Source of the DNA: Modestobacter sp. VKM Ac-2986
GTDB lineage: Bacteria; Actinomycetota; Actinomycetes; Mycobacteriales; Geodermatophilaceae
Direction: 5' to 3'
Assembly: GCF_026967795.1 (NCBI RefSeq)
Contig: NZ_JAPVBH010000001.1
Location: forward strand, 671,028 to 735,027
DNA: 64,000 bases
How positions within the stretch are numbered: position 1 is the stretch's first letter; each line of letters opens with the position of its first letter. The notes beneath the pieces are model-generated. The model had not been told where the DNA came from. It made no database searches and worked only from the letters and a program-made list of their open reading frames with translations. Positions 51,764 to 60,398 of the stretch are shown piece after piece. Made by a program: the position numbers and the translations under genes.

Positions 51764-52453
51764 TCATGCCAGACCCTCGGGCAACAGGGCGGCCAGCCGG
51801 CGCACGGCCCGGTGCTGCAGCGCCTTGACCGCGCCCTCCTTCCTGCCCATCGCCGCCGCCGTCTCCGCGACCGACAGCCCCTGCAGGAAGCGCAGCGCCA
51901 GGCACACCCGCTGGTCCTCGGACAGCTGCGCGATCCCGGCGAACAGGGCGGCGTTGGTCAGCCGCTGCAGGACCGCGTCCTCCGGGCCCTCGGTCGCCCG
52001 GTCGGCGTCCCGCATGTCGGCGGTGGGCACCTCCAGCCGGAAGCGGCTGCTCTTCACGTGGTCGAGCACGATGTTGCGGGCGATGGTGACCAGCCAGGCC
52101 CCGACGTCACGGCCCTGGAAGCTCAGCGAGTCGATCCGGCGCAGCGCCCGGACGAAGGTCTCGCTGGTGAAGTCCTCCGCGGTGGCCCGGTCGCCCACCC
52201 GGGCGGACAGGAAGCGGTGCACGACGTCGACGTAGCGGTCGTAGAGCTGGCCGAAGGCCTCGGCGTCGCCGTCCTGCGTCCGGCGGACCAGCTCCCAGAC
52301 GTCGGCCTGCCCGGGCGGGACGGCGTCGAGCGGGGTGCGCGGCTGCGGGGCCGGCCGGGGGCGGGCCGACGCGCGCGGCCACCGGACCGGTCGGGCGGCC
52401 GCCGGCGAGGGGGGCGGGGCGACGCTGGGCGCGGCCGGCCGGGGACGGGACAT
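51764..52453 (-). CDS. bldN: BldN-like ECF sigma factor
   Basis: A 229-residue ECF sigma factor. Region 2: FGQLYDRYVDVVHRFLSARV, then AEDFTSETFVRALRRIDSLS and FQGRDVGAWLVTIARNIVLD HVKSSRFRLEV in order. Region 4: LSEDQRVCLALRFLQGLSVA then ETAAAMGRKEGAVKALQHRA. These closely resemble Streptomyces BldN, which also lies near rex-hem. The first 58 residues are a Pro/Ala/Arg-rich extension, comparable to the BldN pro-region. No anti-sigma RsbN gene follows; serB does. Controls development in Streptomyces. Confidence 0.9.
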   Translation of the reverse strand: MSRPRPAAPSVAPPPSPAAARPVRWPRASARPRPAPQPRTPLDAVPPGQADVWELVRRTQDGDAEAFGQLYDRYVDVVHRFLSARVGDRATAEDFTSETFVRALRRIDSLSFQGRDVGAWLVTIARNIVLDHVKSSRFRLEVPTADMRDADRATEGPEDAVLQRLTNAALFAGIAQLSEDQRVCLALRFLQGLSVAETAAAMGRKEGAVKALQHRAVRRLAALLPEGLA

Positions 52454-52595
52454 GCTGGCGTCGACCCCTCCCACCCCGTCGAGCCGGTCGGCCCCGTCCG
52501 GGCGCAGTGCGGCCCGGCGACCATGGTGACAACATCGTGCCGCTGCGTCCACGTTCCCGCCGTCCGAGACGGCTGCTGCCCCGCGGAGGTCTCCT

Positions 52596-54185
52596 GTGCC
52601 GGTCGACGACGTGCGCACGTTCCCCACGCTGGTGCGCCGGGCGGCGGCCACCGCCGGGGACGCGCCGGCGCTGGTGCACGGCGACCGGCGGCTGACCTGG
52701 GCCGAGCTCGACGCACTGGTCGACCGGGCCGCCGCGGGCTGCGTGTCCCGCGGGCTGCAGCCGGGCGACCGGCTCGCGGTGCAGCTGCCCAACGGCGTCG
52801 ACTGGGTGGTCGCCGTCATGGGCGCGCTGCGGGCCGGGCTGGTCGTCGTCCCGGTCAACACCGCCTACACCGGCCCGGAGGTCGAGCACCTGCTCACCGA
52901 CTCCGGCGCCGCGCTGCTGGTGGTCGCCGCGGACCGGCCGGCCATCGCGGGCGTGCCGGTCTGCGTGGGCCCGCCCGACGCCGACGGCCCCGCCCCGGCC
53001 GACCCCGACGACCCCTCCGCGCTGGCGCTGCTGGCCTACACCAGCGGCACGACCGGGCGCCCCCGGGGCGCGATGCTCACCCACGCCGCCCTGCTGGCCA
53101 ACCAGCAGCAGCTGCTCGCCCTCGACCCGCCGCCGGTGCGTGCCGGCGACCGGGTGCTGCTGGTCCTCCCGCTCTTCCACGTCTACGGGTTCAACGTCGG
53201 CTGGGGCCTGGTCGCCGCCACCGCCGCCTGCGGGGTGGTCGTGGAGGAGTTCGACCCCGCGGCGACGCTGGCGCTGATGAGCGCCGAGGAGGTCTCCGCC
53301 GTCGTCGGCGCGCCGCCGATGTACGGCGCCTGGCTCGCGGTCGCCGACGCCGCCGGCAGCGACGCCGTGCTGCGGCGCGGCTTCGCCGCCGTGCGCACCG
53401 CCAGCTGCGGCGCCGCCCCGATGCCCGGGGCGCTGTTCACCGCCATGCGCGACCGGGCCGCGGTGACCGTCTGGGAGGGCTACGGCCTCACCGAGGCCGC
53501 GCCCGTGCTGGCCAGCACGCTGGCCACCGGCCGGGCCAAGCCCGAGTGCATCGGCGGCCCGCTGCCGGGCGTCGAGCTGGTCCTGCGCGACACCGCCGGC
53601 GGCCCGTCCGCCGGGGACGACCCGGGCACCCGGGTCCGCCCCGGGGTCTTCGGTGACCCGTTCACCGGCCCGGACGGCGAGCAGGACGCCGAGGAGGCCG
53701 GGGAGATGTGCGCCCGCGGGCCCAACCTGTTCAGCGGCTACTGGCCCGACGGCGCCGACGGGCCCGACGCCGACGGCTGGCTGGCCACCGGCGACATCGC
53801 CCACCGCGACGCCGACGGCGACCTGCACCTGGTCGAGCGGCGCCGGGACCTGGTGCTGGTGCGCGGGTTCAACGTCTACCCCGGTGAGGTCGAGCGGGTC
53901 CTCGGTGAGCACCCCGAGGTGGTGGAGGCCGCCGTCATCGGTGTGCCCGACCCGGCCACGGGGGAGGCGGTGCACGCCGTCGTCGTCCGCACCGAGGGCG
54001 CCGCGCTCACCGAGGAGGAGCTGCGCGAGCACGCCGGCCGCTCGCTGGCCCGGTTCAAGGTGCCGGTCGCGGTGCACTTCGTGCCCGAGCTGCCGCACTC
54101 GCTGGCCGGCAAGGTGAGCCGCGCCCGGCTGCGCGAGCTGGGCCTGGAGCGGGCCGCGGCCGCCGGGGCGGTGTCCGGTGACTGA
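52596..54185 (+). CDS. Acyl-CoA synthetase (FadD-type AMP-binding enzyme)
   Basis: A 529-residue adenylate-forming enzyme. Motifs: AYTSGTTGRPRGAMLTH (P-loop), EGYGLTEAAPV, GWLATGDIAHRD and ERRRDLVLVRGFNVYPGEVE with catalytic lysine near the C-terminus in LPHSLAGKVSRARLREL. It activates a carboxylic acid to acyl-CoA; chain length is not evident. GTG start with GGAGG upstream. It overlaps the glutaredoxin gene by eight bases. Confidence 0.9.
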   Translation: MPVDDVRTFPTLVRRAAATAGDAPALVHGDRRLTWAELDALVDRAAAGCVSRGLQPGDRLAVQLPNGVDWVVAVMGALRAGLVVVPVNTAYTGPEVEHLLTDSGAALLVVAADRPAIAGVPVCVGPPDADGPAPADPDDPSALALLAYTSGTTGRPRGAMLTHAALLANQQQLLALDPPPVRAGDRVLLVLPLFHVYGFNVGWGLVAATAACGVVVEEFDPAATLALMSAEEVSAVVGAPPMYGAWLAVADAAGSDAVLRRGFAAVRTASCGAAPMPGALFTAMRDRAAVTVWEGYGLTEAAPVLASTLATGRAKPECIGGPLPGVELVLRDTAGGPSAGDDPGTRVRPGVFGDPFTGPDGEQDAEEAGEMCARGPNLFSGYWPDGADGPDADGWLATGDIAHRDADGDLHLVERRRDLVLVRGFNVYPGEVERVLGEHPEVVEAAVIGVPDPATGEAVHAVVVRTEGAALTEEELREHAGRSLARFKVPVAVHFVPELPHSLAGKVSRARLRELGLERAAAAGAVSGD

Positions 54186-54441
54186 GCCCGGCGCCCGCCT
54201 GCAGCTGTTGACCCGGCAGAACTGCCACCTGTGCGTGGTGGCCGCCGAGACGCTCACCCGGATCGGGGCCGAGGCCGGCCTCGGCGTCGAGCTGGTCGAC
54301 GTCGACGCCGACGTCGAGCTGCGGATCGAGTACGGCGACCGGGTGCCGGTGGTGCTGCTCGATGGCCGGGAGCACAGCCACTTCACCGTCGACGTCCCGC
54401 GGCTGCGCCGCGACCTCGGGGTGCCACCCGGTCCGGGCTGA
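54178..54441 (+). CDS. Glutaredoxin-like protein (Rv0508-like)
   Basis: An 87-residue DUF836/glutaredoxin-fold protein with the dithiol CHLC at residues 16-19, a cis-proline segment RVPVVLLDGRE and a terminal helix. Overlaps the acyl-CoA synthetase stop. In Mycobacterium the same small protein precedes hemA. Likely thiol-disulfide reactions, perhaps with mycothiol. Confidence 0.85.
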   Translation: MTEPGARLQLLTRQNCHLCVVAAETLTRIGAEAGLGVELVDVDADVELRIEYGDRVPVVLLDGREHSHFTVDVPRLRRDLGVPPGPG

Positions 54442-54523
54442 CCCCCGGGCACCCGTTCGGGTGGCGCGGGCGTGGTCCTCACCACAGCAGGGCCGCCGAC
54501 CTGCGGATACGGGCTCGCCGACT

Positions 54524-54552
54524 TTGTTCAGGCGTTCACAAGCGGTTACCGT
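54524..54552 (+). promoter_or_regulatory. Rex operator and promoter of rex-hemACDB
   Basis: TTGTTCAGGCGTTCACAA (54524-54541) matches the Rex consensus TTGTGAANNNNTTCACAA at all but two positions. A -10-like TACCGT (54547-54552) follows, so the operator covers the -35. Transcription would give about 90 bases of leader before rex. Streptomyces Rex represses its own rex-hem operon through such a site. Confidence 0.8.
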
Positions 54553-54649
54553 TGCGTTCGCCGGGCGCCGACGCGCCCGCGTTCCCGAAGTCCTCCCGAG
54601 CGTCCCCGGCTCCCCGCCGGTCGCCCTCGGAACGCTGTGGAGTCTGCCC

Positions 54650-55351
54650 GTGCCCGAGTCGCGGCCCCGGAACATCCCGGAGGCCACCGTTGCCCGGCTG
54701 GCCGTGTACCTGCGGGTGCTGGCCGGTCTCGCCGACGACGGTCGCAGCCACGTCTCCTCCGGGGAGCTGGCCACCGCCGCCGGGGTCAACCCCGCCGGCC
54801 TGCGCAAGGACCTCTCGCACCTGGGCCCCTGCGGCGTCCGGGGCGTGGGCTACTCCGTCGCGGGCCTGCGCGACCGGCTCACCGAGACCCTCGGTGGCGC
54901 CCGGTCCCGGCCCTGCGTCCTCGTCGGCGCCGGCCGGCTGGGCTCCGCGCTGGCCGACTACAGCGGCTTCCCGAGCCGGGGCTTCGAGTTCGTCGCCCTG
55001 CTCGACACCGACCCTGCGACGGTCGGCTCCGCGGTGGGCGGGCTGACCGTCCGCCCGGTCGCCGAGCTGGAGACCGTCGTGGCCGAGACCCGGGCCTCCA
55101 TCGGGGTCATCACGACACCCGCCGAGGTGGCCCAGTCGGTCTGCGACCGGCTCGTCACGGCGGGGGTGAGGAGCATCTTGAACTTCGCGCCCGTGGCGTT
55201 GGCGGTGCCTGCGGGCGTCGACGTCCGCAAGGTCGACCTCTCGGTGGAGCTGCAGGTGCTGGCCTTCCTGGACCAGCAGCGCGACACCTCCCCGGAGCTC
55301 GGCGTCCCCGACGTCGTCCGCCCCTTGCCGGCCCGGGCGGGTGCCCGATGA
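54650..55351 (+). CDS. rex: Redox-sensing repressor Rex
   Basis: A 233-residue NADH-responsive repressor. N-terminal winged helix: IPEATVARLAVYLRVLAGLA, then VNPAGLRKDLSHLGPCGVRG. NAD-binding domain: PCVLVGAGRLGSALADY and LNFAPVALAVPAGVDVRKVD LSVELQVLAF. It releases DNA when NADH rises at low oxygen. I use GTG 54650, with GGAG nine bases upstream, giving the family N-terminus. The hemA start overlaps its stop. Confidence 0.94.
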   Translation: MPESRPRNIPEATVARLAVYLRVLAGLADDGRSHVSSGELATAAGVNPAGLRKDLSHLGPCGVRGVGYSVAGLRDRLTETLGGARSRPCVLVGAGRLGSALADYSGFPSRGFEFVALLDTDPATVGSAVGGLTVRPVAELETVVAETRASIGVITTPAEVAQSVCDRLVTAGVRSILNFAPVALAVPAGVDVRKVDLSVELQVLAFLDQQRDTSPELGVPDVVRPLPARAGAR

Positions 55352-56754
55352 GCCTGCTCGCCGTCGGCATCAGCCACCAGACCGCGCCGGTCGCCCTGCT
55401 CGAGCAGGTGAGCATGACCGGCGACGACAAGGTCAAGACCCTGCACGAGCTCGTCGACAGCGAGCACGTCTCCGAGGCGCTGGTGCTGGCCACCTGCAAC
55501 CGGATCGAGGTCTTCGCCGAGGTCGACCGCTTCCACGGCGGCATCACCGACGTCAGCCGGGTCCTCGCCCGGCACGCCGGCGCGACGGTGGAGGAGCTCT
55601 CCCCGTACGTCACCGTCTACTACGAGGACCAGGCGATCGGGCACCTGTGCACCGTCGCCGCCGGCCTGGACTCCATGGTCGTCGGGGAGACCCAGGTGCT
55701 CGGCCAGCTCCGTGCCGCCTACGCCCTGGCGCAGGAGGAGGGCACGGTCGGTCGCGAGCTGCACCCGATCACCCAGCGGGCGCTGCGGGTGGGCAAGCGC
55801 GTGCACGCCGAGACCGGCATCGACAAGGCCGGTGCCTCGCTGGTGTCCGTCGCCCTCGACCGGGTCACCGACGTCCTCGGCGACCTGACCGGCCGTCCCG
55901 TGCTCGTGGTGGGTGCCGGCTCCATGGGCGCCCTCGCCGCGACCACCCTGGCCCGCCGCGGCGCCGCGGTCACCGTCAGCAGCCGCACCCCGGCGAGCGC
56001 GGCCCGGCTGGCCGAGTCGATCGGCGGGCGCCAGGCCGACCTCGAGCAGCTGGCCGAGGAGGTCGCCGCCGCCGACGTGCTGGTCACCTGCACCGGCGCC
56101 ACCGGCACCGTGATCGGCACCGACGAGGTCGGCGACCGGCACGGCCGCCCGCTCGCGGTCGTCGACCTGGCGCTTCCCCGCGACGTCGAGCCGGCCGTGG
56201 CCGCCCTGCCCGGGGTGCACCTGATCGACCTGGCCATGCTGCAGGGCGAGCGCGCCGCGCACCCCGGCCGGCCGGTCGCCGGCTCCGTGGCCGCCGACGA
56301 CATCGCCGCCGCGCACGCGCTGGTGGAGCTGGAGACCTCGCTGCTGCGCGCCGAGCGCCAGGCCGCGGCCGTGGCCCCCACGGTGTCCGCGCTGCGCAGC
56401 CAGGCCGCCGAGGTCGTCGACGCCGAGCTGCTGCGACTGTCCACCCGGCTGCCCGACCTCGACGCCAAGGCCCGCAGCGAGATCGCCCGCACCGTGCGCC
56501 GGGTGGTCGACAAGCTGCTGCACGAGCCGACCGTGCGGGTCAAGGAGCTGGCCAGCGCGCCGGGCGGCACCGACTACGCCGACGCGCTGCGCGCCCTGTT
56601 CGGCCTGGGCCTCACCGGGGCCACCGGCGACGACCGGACGACGCTGTCCGACGCGGTCACCGTCGACCCGCAGGTGCCCGCCGGCACCCCGCTGTCGGCG
56701 CTGGACCCGCGCATCGACGCCACCGGCGACGGCATGCACGGCGGTGCCGCGTGA
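55348..56754 (+). CDS. hemA: Glutamyl-tRNA reductase
   Basis: A 468-residue enzyme reducing glutamyl-tRNA to glutamate-1-semialdehyde, the first step of tetrapyrrole synthesis. Catalytic cysteine in LVLATCNRIEVFAEV, GETQVLGQLRAAYALA and NADPH motif VLVVGAGSMGALAATTLA. C-terminal dimerisation helices end with a non-conserved tail. ATGA overlap with rex, GTGA overlap with hemC. Confidence 0.96.
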   Translation: MSLLAVGISHQTAPVALLEQVSMTGDDKVKTLHELVDSEHVSEALVLATCNRIEVFAEVDRFHGGITDVSRVLARHAGATVEELSPYVTVYYEDQAIGHLCTVAAGLDSMVVGETQVLGQLRAAYALAQEEGTVGRELHPITQRALRVGKRVHAETGIDKAGASLVSVALDRVTDVLGDLTGRPVLVVGAGSMGALAATTLARRGAAVTVSSRTPASAARLAESIGGRQADLEQLAEEVAAADVLVTCTGATGTVIGTDEVGDRHGRPLAVVDLALPRDVEPAVAALPGVHLIDLAMLQGERAAHPGRPVAGSVAADDIAAAHALVELETSLLRAERQAAAVAPTVSALRSQAAEVVDAELLRLSTRLPDLDAKARSEIARTVRRVVDKLLHEPTVRVKELASAPGGTDYADALRALFGLGLTGATGDDRTTLSDAVTVDPQVPAGTPLSALDPRIDATGDGMHGGAA

Positions 56755-57686
56755 CCGCGCCGCTGCGGCTGGGCACCCGGGCCAGCGCGCTGGCCCTCAC
56801 CCAGTCCCAGCACGTCGCCGACGCGCTCACCGCCGCCAGCGGGGTGCCGGTCGAGCTGGTGCACGTGAGCACCTACGGCGACCGCTCGACCGAGGCGATC
56901 AGCCAGCTCGGTGGTACCGGCGTGTTCGTCACCGCCCTGCGCGAGGCCCTGCACGCCGGCACGGTCGACCTGGCCGTGCACAGCTTCAAGGACCTCCCGA
57001 CCGCGCCGACCGCCGGCCTCACCGTGGCCGCCGTCCCGGCCCGGCAGGACCCCCGGGACGCCCTGGTCGCCCGCGACGGCCTCACCCTCGGCGAGCTCCC
57101 GGTCGGCGCGCGCGTCGGCACCGGGGCACCGCGCCGGATGGCCCAGCTGCGCGCGCTCGGCCTCGGGCTGGACGTGGTGCCGATCCGCGGCAACGTCGAC
57201 ACCCGGATGGCCCGGGCGCTGGGCCCCGACGCCGACCTCGACGCCGTCGTCCTGGCCCGCGCGGGGCTGGCCCGGCTGGACCGGCTGTCGGCGGTCACCG
57301 AGACCCTCGACCCGATCCAGGTGCTGCCCGCCCCCGCCCAGGGCGCCCTGGCCGTGGAGTGCCGCACCGACGACACCCGGGTCATGGAGCTGGTCGCCGT
57401 CCTCGACGACCCCGCCGTCCGGGCCTGCGTGGCCGCCGAGCGCGCCGTCCTCACCGCGCTCGAGGCCGGCTGCAGCGCCCCCGTGGCCGCCTACGCCGAG
57501 CTCGCCGAGGCCGAGGACGGCGGCACCGAGCTCTACCTGCGCGCCTCGGTCACCGCCATCGACGGCAGCGACGGCGTCCGGGGCTCGATCTCCGGGCCCG
57601 CGCCCGAGGCCGCCGAGCTGGGCCGCGCGCTGGCCGCCGAGCTGCTCGACCGCGGCGCCGCCTCGCTCATGGCGATGAGCCGGTGA
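56751..57686 (+). CDS. hemC: Hydroxymethylbilane synthase
   Basis: A 311-residue porphobilinogen deaminase. Starts LRLGTRASALALTQSQHVAD; has VHSFKDLPTA, PIRGNVDTRMARAL and dipyrromethane cofactor cysteine in LEAGCSAPVAAYAEL. Polymerises four porphobilinogens. GTG start overlaps the hemA stop. Confidence 0.96.
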   Translation: MTAPLRLGTRASALALTQSQHVADALTAASGVPVELVHVSTYGDRSTEAISQLGGTGVFVTALREALHAGTVDLAVHSFKDLPTAPTAGLTVAAVPARQDPRDALVARDGLTLGELPVGARVGTGAPRRMAQLRALGLGLDVVPIRGNVDTRMARALGPDADLDAVVLARAGLARLDRLSAVTETLDPIQVLPAPAQGALAVECRTDDTRVMELVAVLDDPAVRACVAAERAVLTALEAGCSAPVAAYAELAEAEDGGTELYLRASVTAIDGSDGVRGSISGPAPEAAELGRALAAELLDRGAASLMAMSR

Positions 57687-57760
57687 GCGACCTCCGCACC
57701 CCCACCCGTCCCGTACCACCCGCAGCGCCCCACTCCGGGGCAGAAGAACAGGAGCACGCG

Positions 57761-59323
57761 ATGACGCGCTCACGCAAGAACGGCACCGGCAAGGGCATGG
57801 TGGTCTTCGTCGGCGCCGGTCCCGGTGACCCCGAGCTGCTCACCACCCGGGCGAGCGCGGCGATCGCCGGCGCCGACACGGTGCTGGCCGACCCCGACGT
57901 CTCCGTCGCCGTGCGCGAGGCGCTGCTGGAGGCCCACCCCGACCTCGAGCTGAGCATCGTCTCCGGCGAGCCGGCCGAGGTCGCCAAGAGCGCCGTGGCT
58001 GGTGCCAAGAACGGCAACGTGGTGGTCCGGCTCGTCGCCGGCGACCCGTTCACCAGCGACGCCGTGGTGAAGGAGGCGCTGGCGGTCACCCGCACCAGCG
58101 TCCCGTTCGACGTCGTCCCCGGTGTGGCCGTGGGCACCGCCGTCCCGGCCTACGCCGGCGTGCCGCTGGGCGCGGGCTCGGTGCACGCCGACCTGCGCGC
58201 CGTCGACGCCGACGCGCCCGAGCGGCTGGCCGCGCTGGCCGCCGCTGCCAACGGCACCGGCAGCCCGCTGGTGCTGCAGGCCGCGGCCGAGCAGCTGACG
58301 ACCATCGCCGCCGGCCTGGTCGAGGGCGGGCTGTCCGGCAACACCCCGGTCGTCGTCACCACCGAGGGCACCGGCACGGCGCAGAAGAGCGTGGCCGCCA
58401 AGCTGTCCGCGGTGGCCGAGAAGTCCGCCGGGGTCGACAGCCTGACCGGTGCGGTCGTGGTCACCGTCGGCGCGGCCGTCGACAAGCGCGCCAAGCTGTC
58501 GTGGTGGGAGAGCCGCCCGCTGTTCGGCTGGCGCGTGCTGGTGCCACGCACCAAGGAGCAGGCCGGCGACATGAGCGAGCGGCTGCGCGCCTACGGCGCC
58601 GTGCCGGTCGAGGTCCCGACCATCGCCGTCGAGCCGCCGCGCAGCCCGGCCCAGATGGACCGCGCCGTCAAGGGCCTGGTCACCGGCCGCTACGGCTGGA
58701 TCGTCTTCACCTCCACCAACGCCGTCCGCGCGGTGCGGGAGAAGTTCACCGAGCTGGGCCTGGACGCCCGCGCCTTCGCCGGGGTCAAGGTGGCCTGCGT
58801 GGGCCAGCAGACCGCCGACGCGGTGCGCGAGTTCGGCATCGTGCCCGAGCTGGTCCCGACCGGTGAGCAGTCCAGCGAGGGCCTGCTGGCCGACTTCCCG
58901 CCCTACGACGACGTGTTCGACCCGATCGACCGGGTGCTGCTGCCCCGCGCCGACATCGCCACCGAGACCCTCGCCGCGGGCCTGAAGGAGCGCGGCTGGG
59001 AGATCGACGACGTCACCGCCTACCGCACCGTCCGGGCGGCGCCGCCGCCGGCCGCGGTCCGCGAGGCGATCAAGGGCGGTGGCTTCGACGCGGTGTGCTT
59101 CACCTCCTCGTCCACCGTGCGGAACCTGGTCGGCATCGCCGGCAAGCCGCACGCCCGCACCGTCGTCTCGGTGATCGGCCCGGCCACCTCGGCCAGCGCC
59201 GTCGAGTTCGGCCTGCGCGTGGACGTGCAGCCCGAGACCGCCGCCGTCGGCCCGCTCGTCGACGCGCTCGCCGCGTTCGCCCAGGCCCGCCGGGCCGAGG
59301 CGGAGGGCGAGGCCTCGAAGTGA
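57761..59323 (+). CDS. hemD: Uroporphyrinogen-III synthase with SUMT-like N-terminal domain
   Basis: A 520-residue fusion. Residues about 10-245 resemble uroporphyrinogen-III methyltransferase (VFVGAGPGDPELLTTRASAA), but the usual GGDPFVFGRGGEE loop is replaced by VAGDPFTSDAVVKEA, so activity is doubtful. Residues about 260-510 are the HemD domain: GWRVLVPRTKEQAGDMSERL, IVFTSTNAVRAVREKF and FTSSSTVRNLVGIAG. HemD closes uroporphyrinogen III. AGGAG six bases upstream supports ATG 57761; a GTG at 57683 overlapping hemC is the alternative. Confidence 0.93.
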   Translation: MTRSRKNGTGKGMVVFVGAGPGDPELLTTRASAAIAGADTVLADPDVSVAVREALLEAHPDLELSIVSGEPAEVAKSAVAGAKNGNVVVRLVAGDPFTSDAVVKEALAVTRTSVPFDVVPGVAVGTAVPAYAGVPLGAGSVHADLRAVDADAPERLAALAAAANGTGSPLVLQAAAEQLTTIAAGLVEGGLSGNTPVVVTTEGTGTAQKSVAAKLSAVAEKSAGVDSLTGAVVVTVGAAVDKRAKLSWWESRPLFGWRVLVPRTKEQAGDMSERLRAYGAVPVEVPTIAVEPPRSPAQMDRAVKGLVTGRYGWIVFTSTNAVRAVREKFTELGLDARAFAGVKVACVGQQTADAVREFGIVPELVPTGEQSSEGLLADFPPYDDVFDPIDRVLLPRADIATETLAAGLKERGWEIDDVTAYRTVRAAPPPAAVREAIKGGGFDAVCFTSSSTVRNLVGIAGKPHARTVVSVIGPATSASAVEFGLRVDVQPETAAVGPLVDALAAFAQARRAEAEGEASK

Positions 59324-60318
59324 GCTCGCTGCAGGGAGGCGCGAACCCCGGTTTCGCGCGGGGACGCCGGCTGCGCTCGACCCCGGCCATGCGCCGGTGG
59401 ACGGCGCAGACCCGGGTGTCCCCGGCCGACCTCGTGCTGCCGGTGTTCGTCAAGGAGGGCATCTCCGCCCCCCAGCCGATCAGCTCGATGCCCGGCGTCG
59501 TCCAGCACACCCGGGACTCCCTGCGGCAGGCCGCCCACGAGGCGGCCGAGGCCGGGATCAGCGGGCTGATGCTGTTCGGCATCCCGGCCGAGAAGGACGC
59601 CGTCGGCTCCCAGGCCGACGCGGCCGACGGCATCGTCAACGTCGCGCTGCAGGACCTGCGCGCCGACCTCGGCGACGAGCTCGTGCTGATGGCCGACCTG
59701 TGCCTGTGCGAGTACACCGACCACGGGCACTGCGGCGTGGTCACCCCGGCCGGCGTGGTCGACAACGACCCGACCCTGGACCGCTACGCGGCGGTCGCGA
59801 TCGCCCAGGCCCAGGCCGGGGCGCACGTGATCGCCCCCAGCGGGATGATGGACGGCCAGGTCGCGGCGATCCGGGCGGGGCTGGACTCGCGCGCGTTCAC
59901 CGAGACGCCGATCCTGGCCTACGCGGCCAAGTACGCCTCCGGCTTCTACGGCCCGTTCCGCGAGGCCGCCGAGGGCGCGCCGCAGTTCGGCGACCGCTCG
60001 ACGTACCAGATGGACCCGCCGAACACCGCCGAGGCGCTGCGGGAGGTCCGTCAGGACCTCGCCGAGGGTGCCGACGCGGTGATGGTCAAGCCGGCCGGGC
60101 CCTACCTGGACATCGTCGCGGCGGTGGCCGGTGCCGTCGACGTGCCGGTCGCGGCCTACCAGGTGAGCGGTGAGTACGCGATGGTCGAGGCGGCCGCCGC
60201 GAACGGCTGGATCGACCGCGAGCGCGCCGTCCTCGAGACGCTCACCGCCATCCGCCGGGCCGGCGCCGGTTCGGTGCTGACCTACTGGGCGGTCGAGGCC
60301 GCCCGCTGGCTCCGCTGA
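59320..60318 (+). CDS. hemB: Delta-aminolevulinic acid dehydratase
   Basis: A 332-residue porphobilinogen synthase. Zinc-site cysteines in ADLCLCEYTDHGHCGVV; Schiff-base lysines in YAAKYASGFYGPFREA and VMVKPAGPYLDIV. Start GTG overlaps the hemD stop (GTGA), so rex-hemA-hemC-hemD-hemB is one coupled operon. Confidence 0.96.
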   Translation: MSSLQGGANPGFARGRRLRSTPAMRRWTAQTRVSPADLVLPVFVKEGISAPQPISSMPGVVQHTRDSLRQAAHEAAEAGISGLMLFGIPAEKDAVGSQADAADGIVNVALQDLRADLGDELVLMADLCLCEYTDHGHCGVVTPAGVVDNDPTLDRYAAVAIAQAQAGAHVIAPSGMMDGQVAAIRAGLDSRAFTETPILAYAAKYASGFYGPFREAAEGAPQFGDRSTYQMDPPNTAEALREVRQDLAEGADAVMVKPAGPYLDIVAAVAGAVDVPVAAYQVSGEYAMVEAAAANGWIDRERAVLETLTAIRRAGAGSVLTYWAVEAARWLR

Positions 60319-60324
60319 TGGAGG

Positions 60325-60358
60325 ACCCTGGGTCCCCCCGCGCCGGGGGACCCAGGGT
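60325..60358 (+). terminator. Terminator after hemB
   Basis: Perfect 14-base stem (ACCCTGGGTCCCCC with its complement) and six-base loop, six bases after the hemB stop. Ends the rex-hem operon. Confidence 0.85.
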
Positions 60359-60398
60359 GTGCCACCGGGCACACAGCTGACCCTGGGAGAGTGGGACC

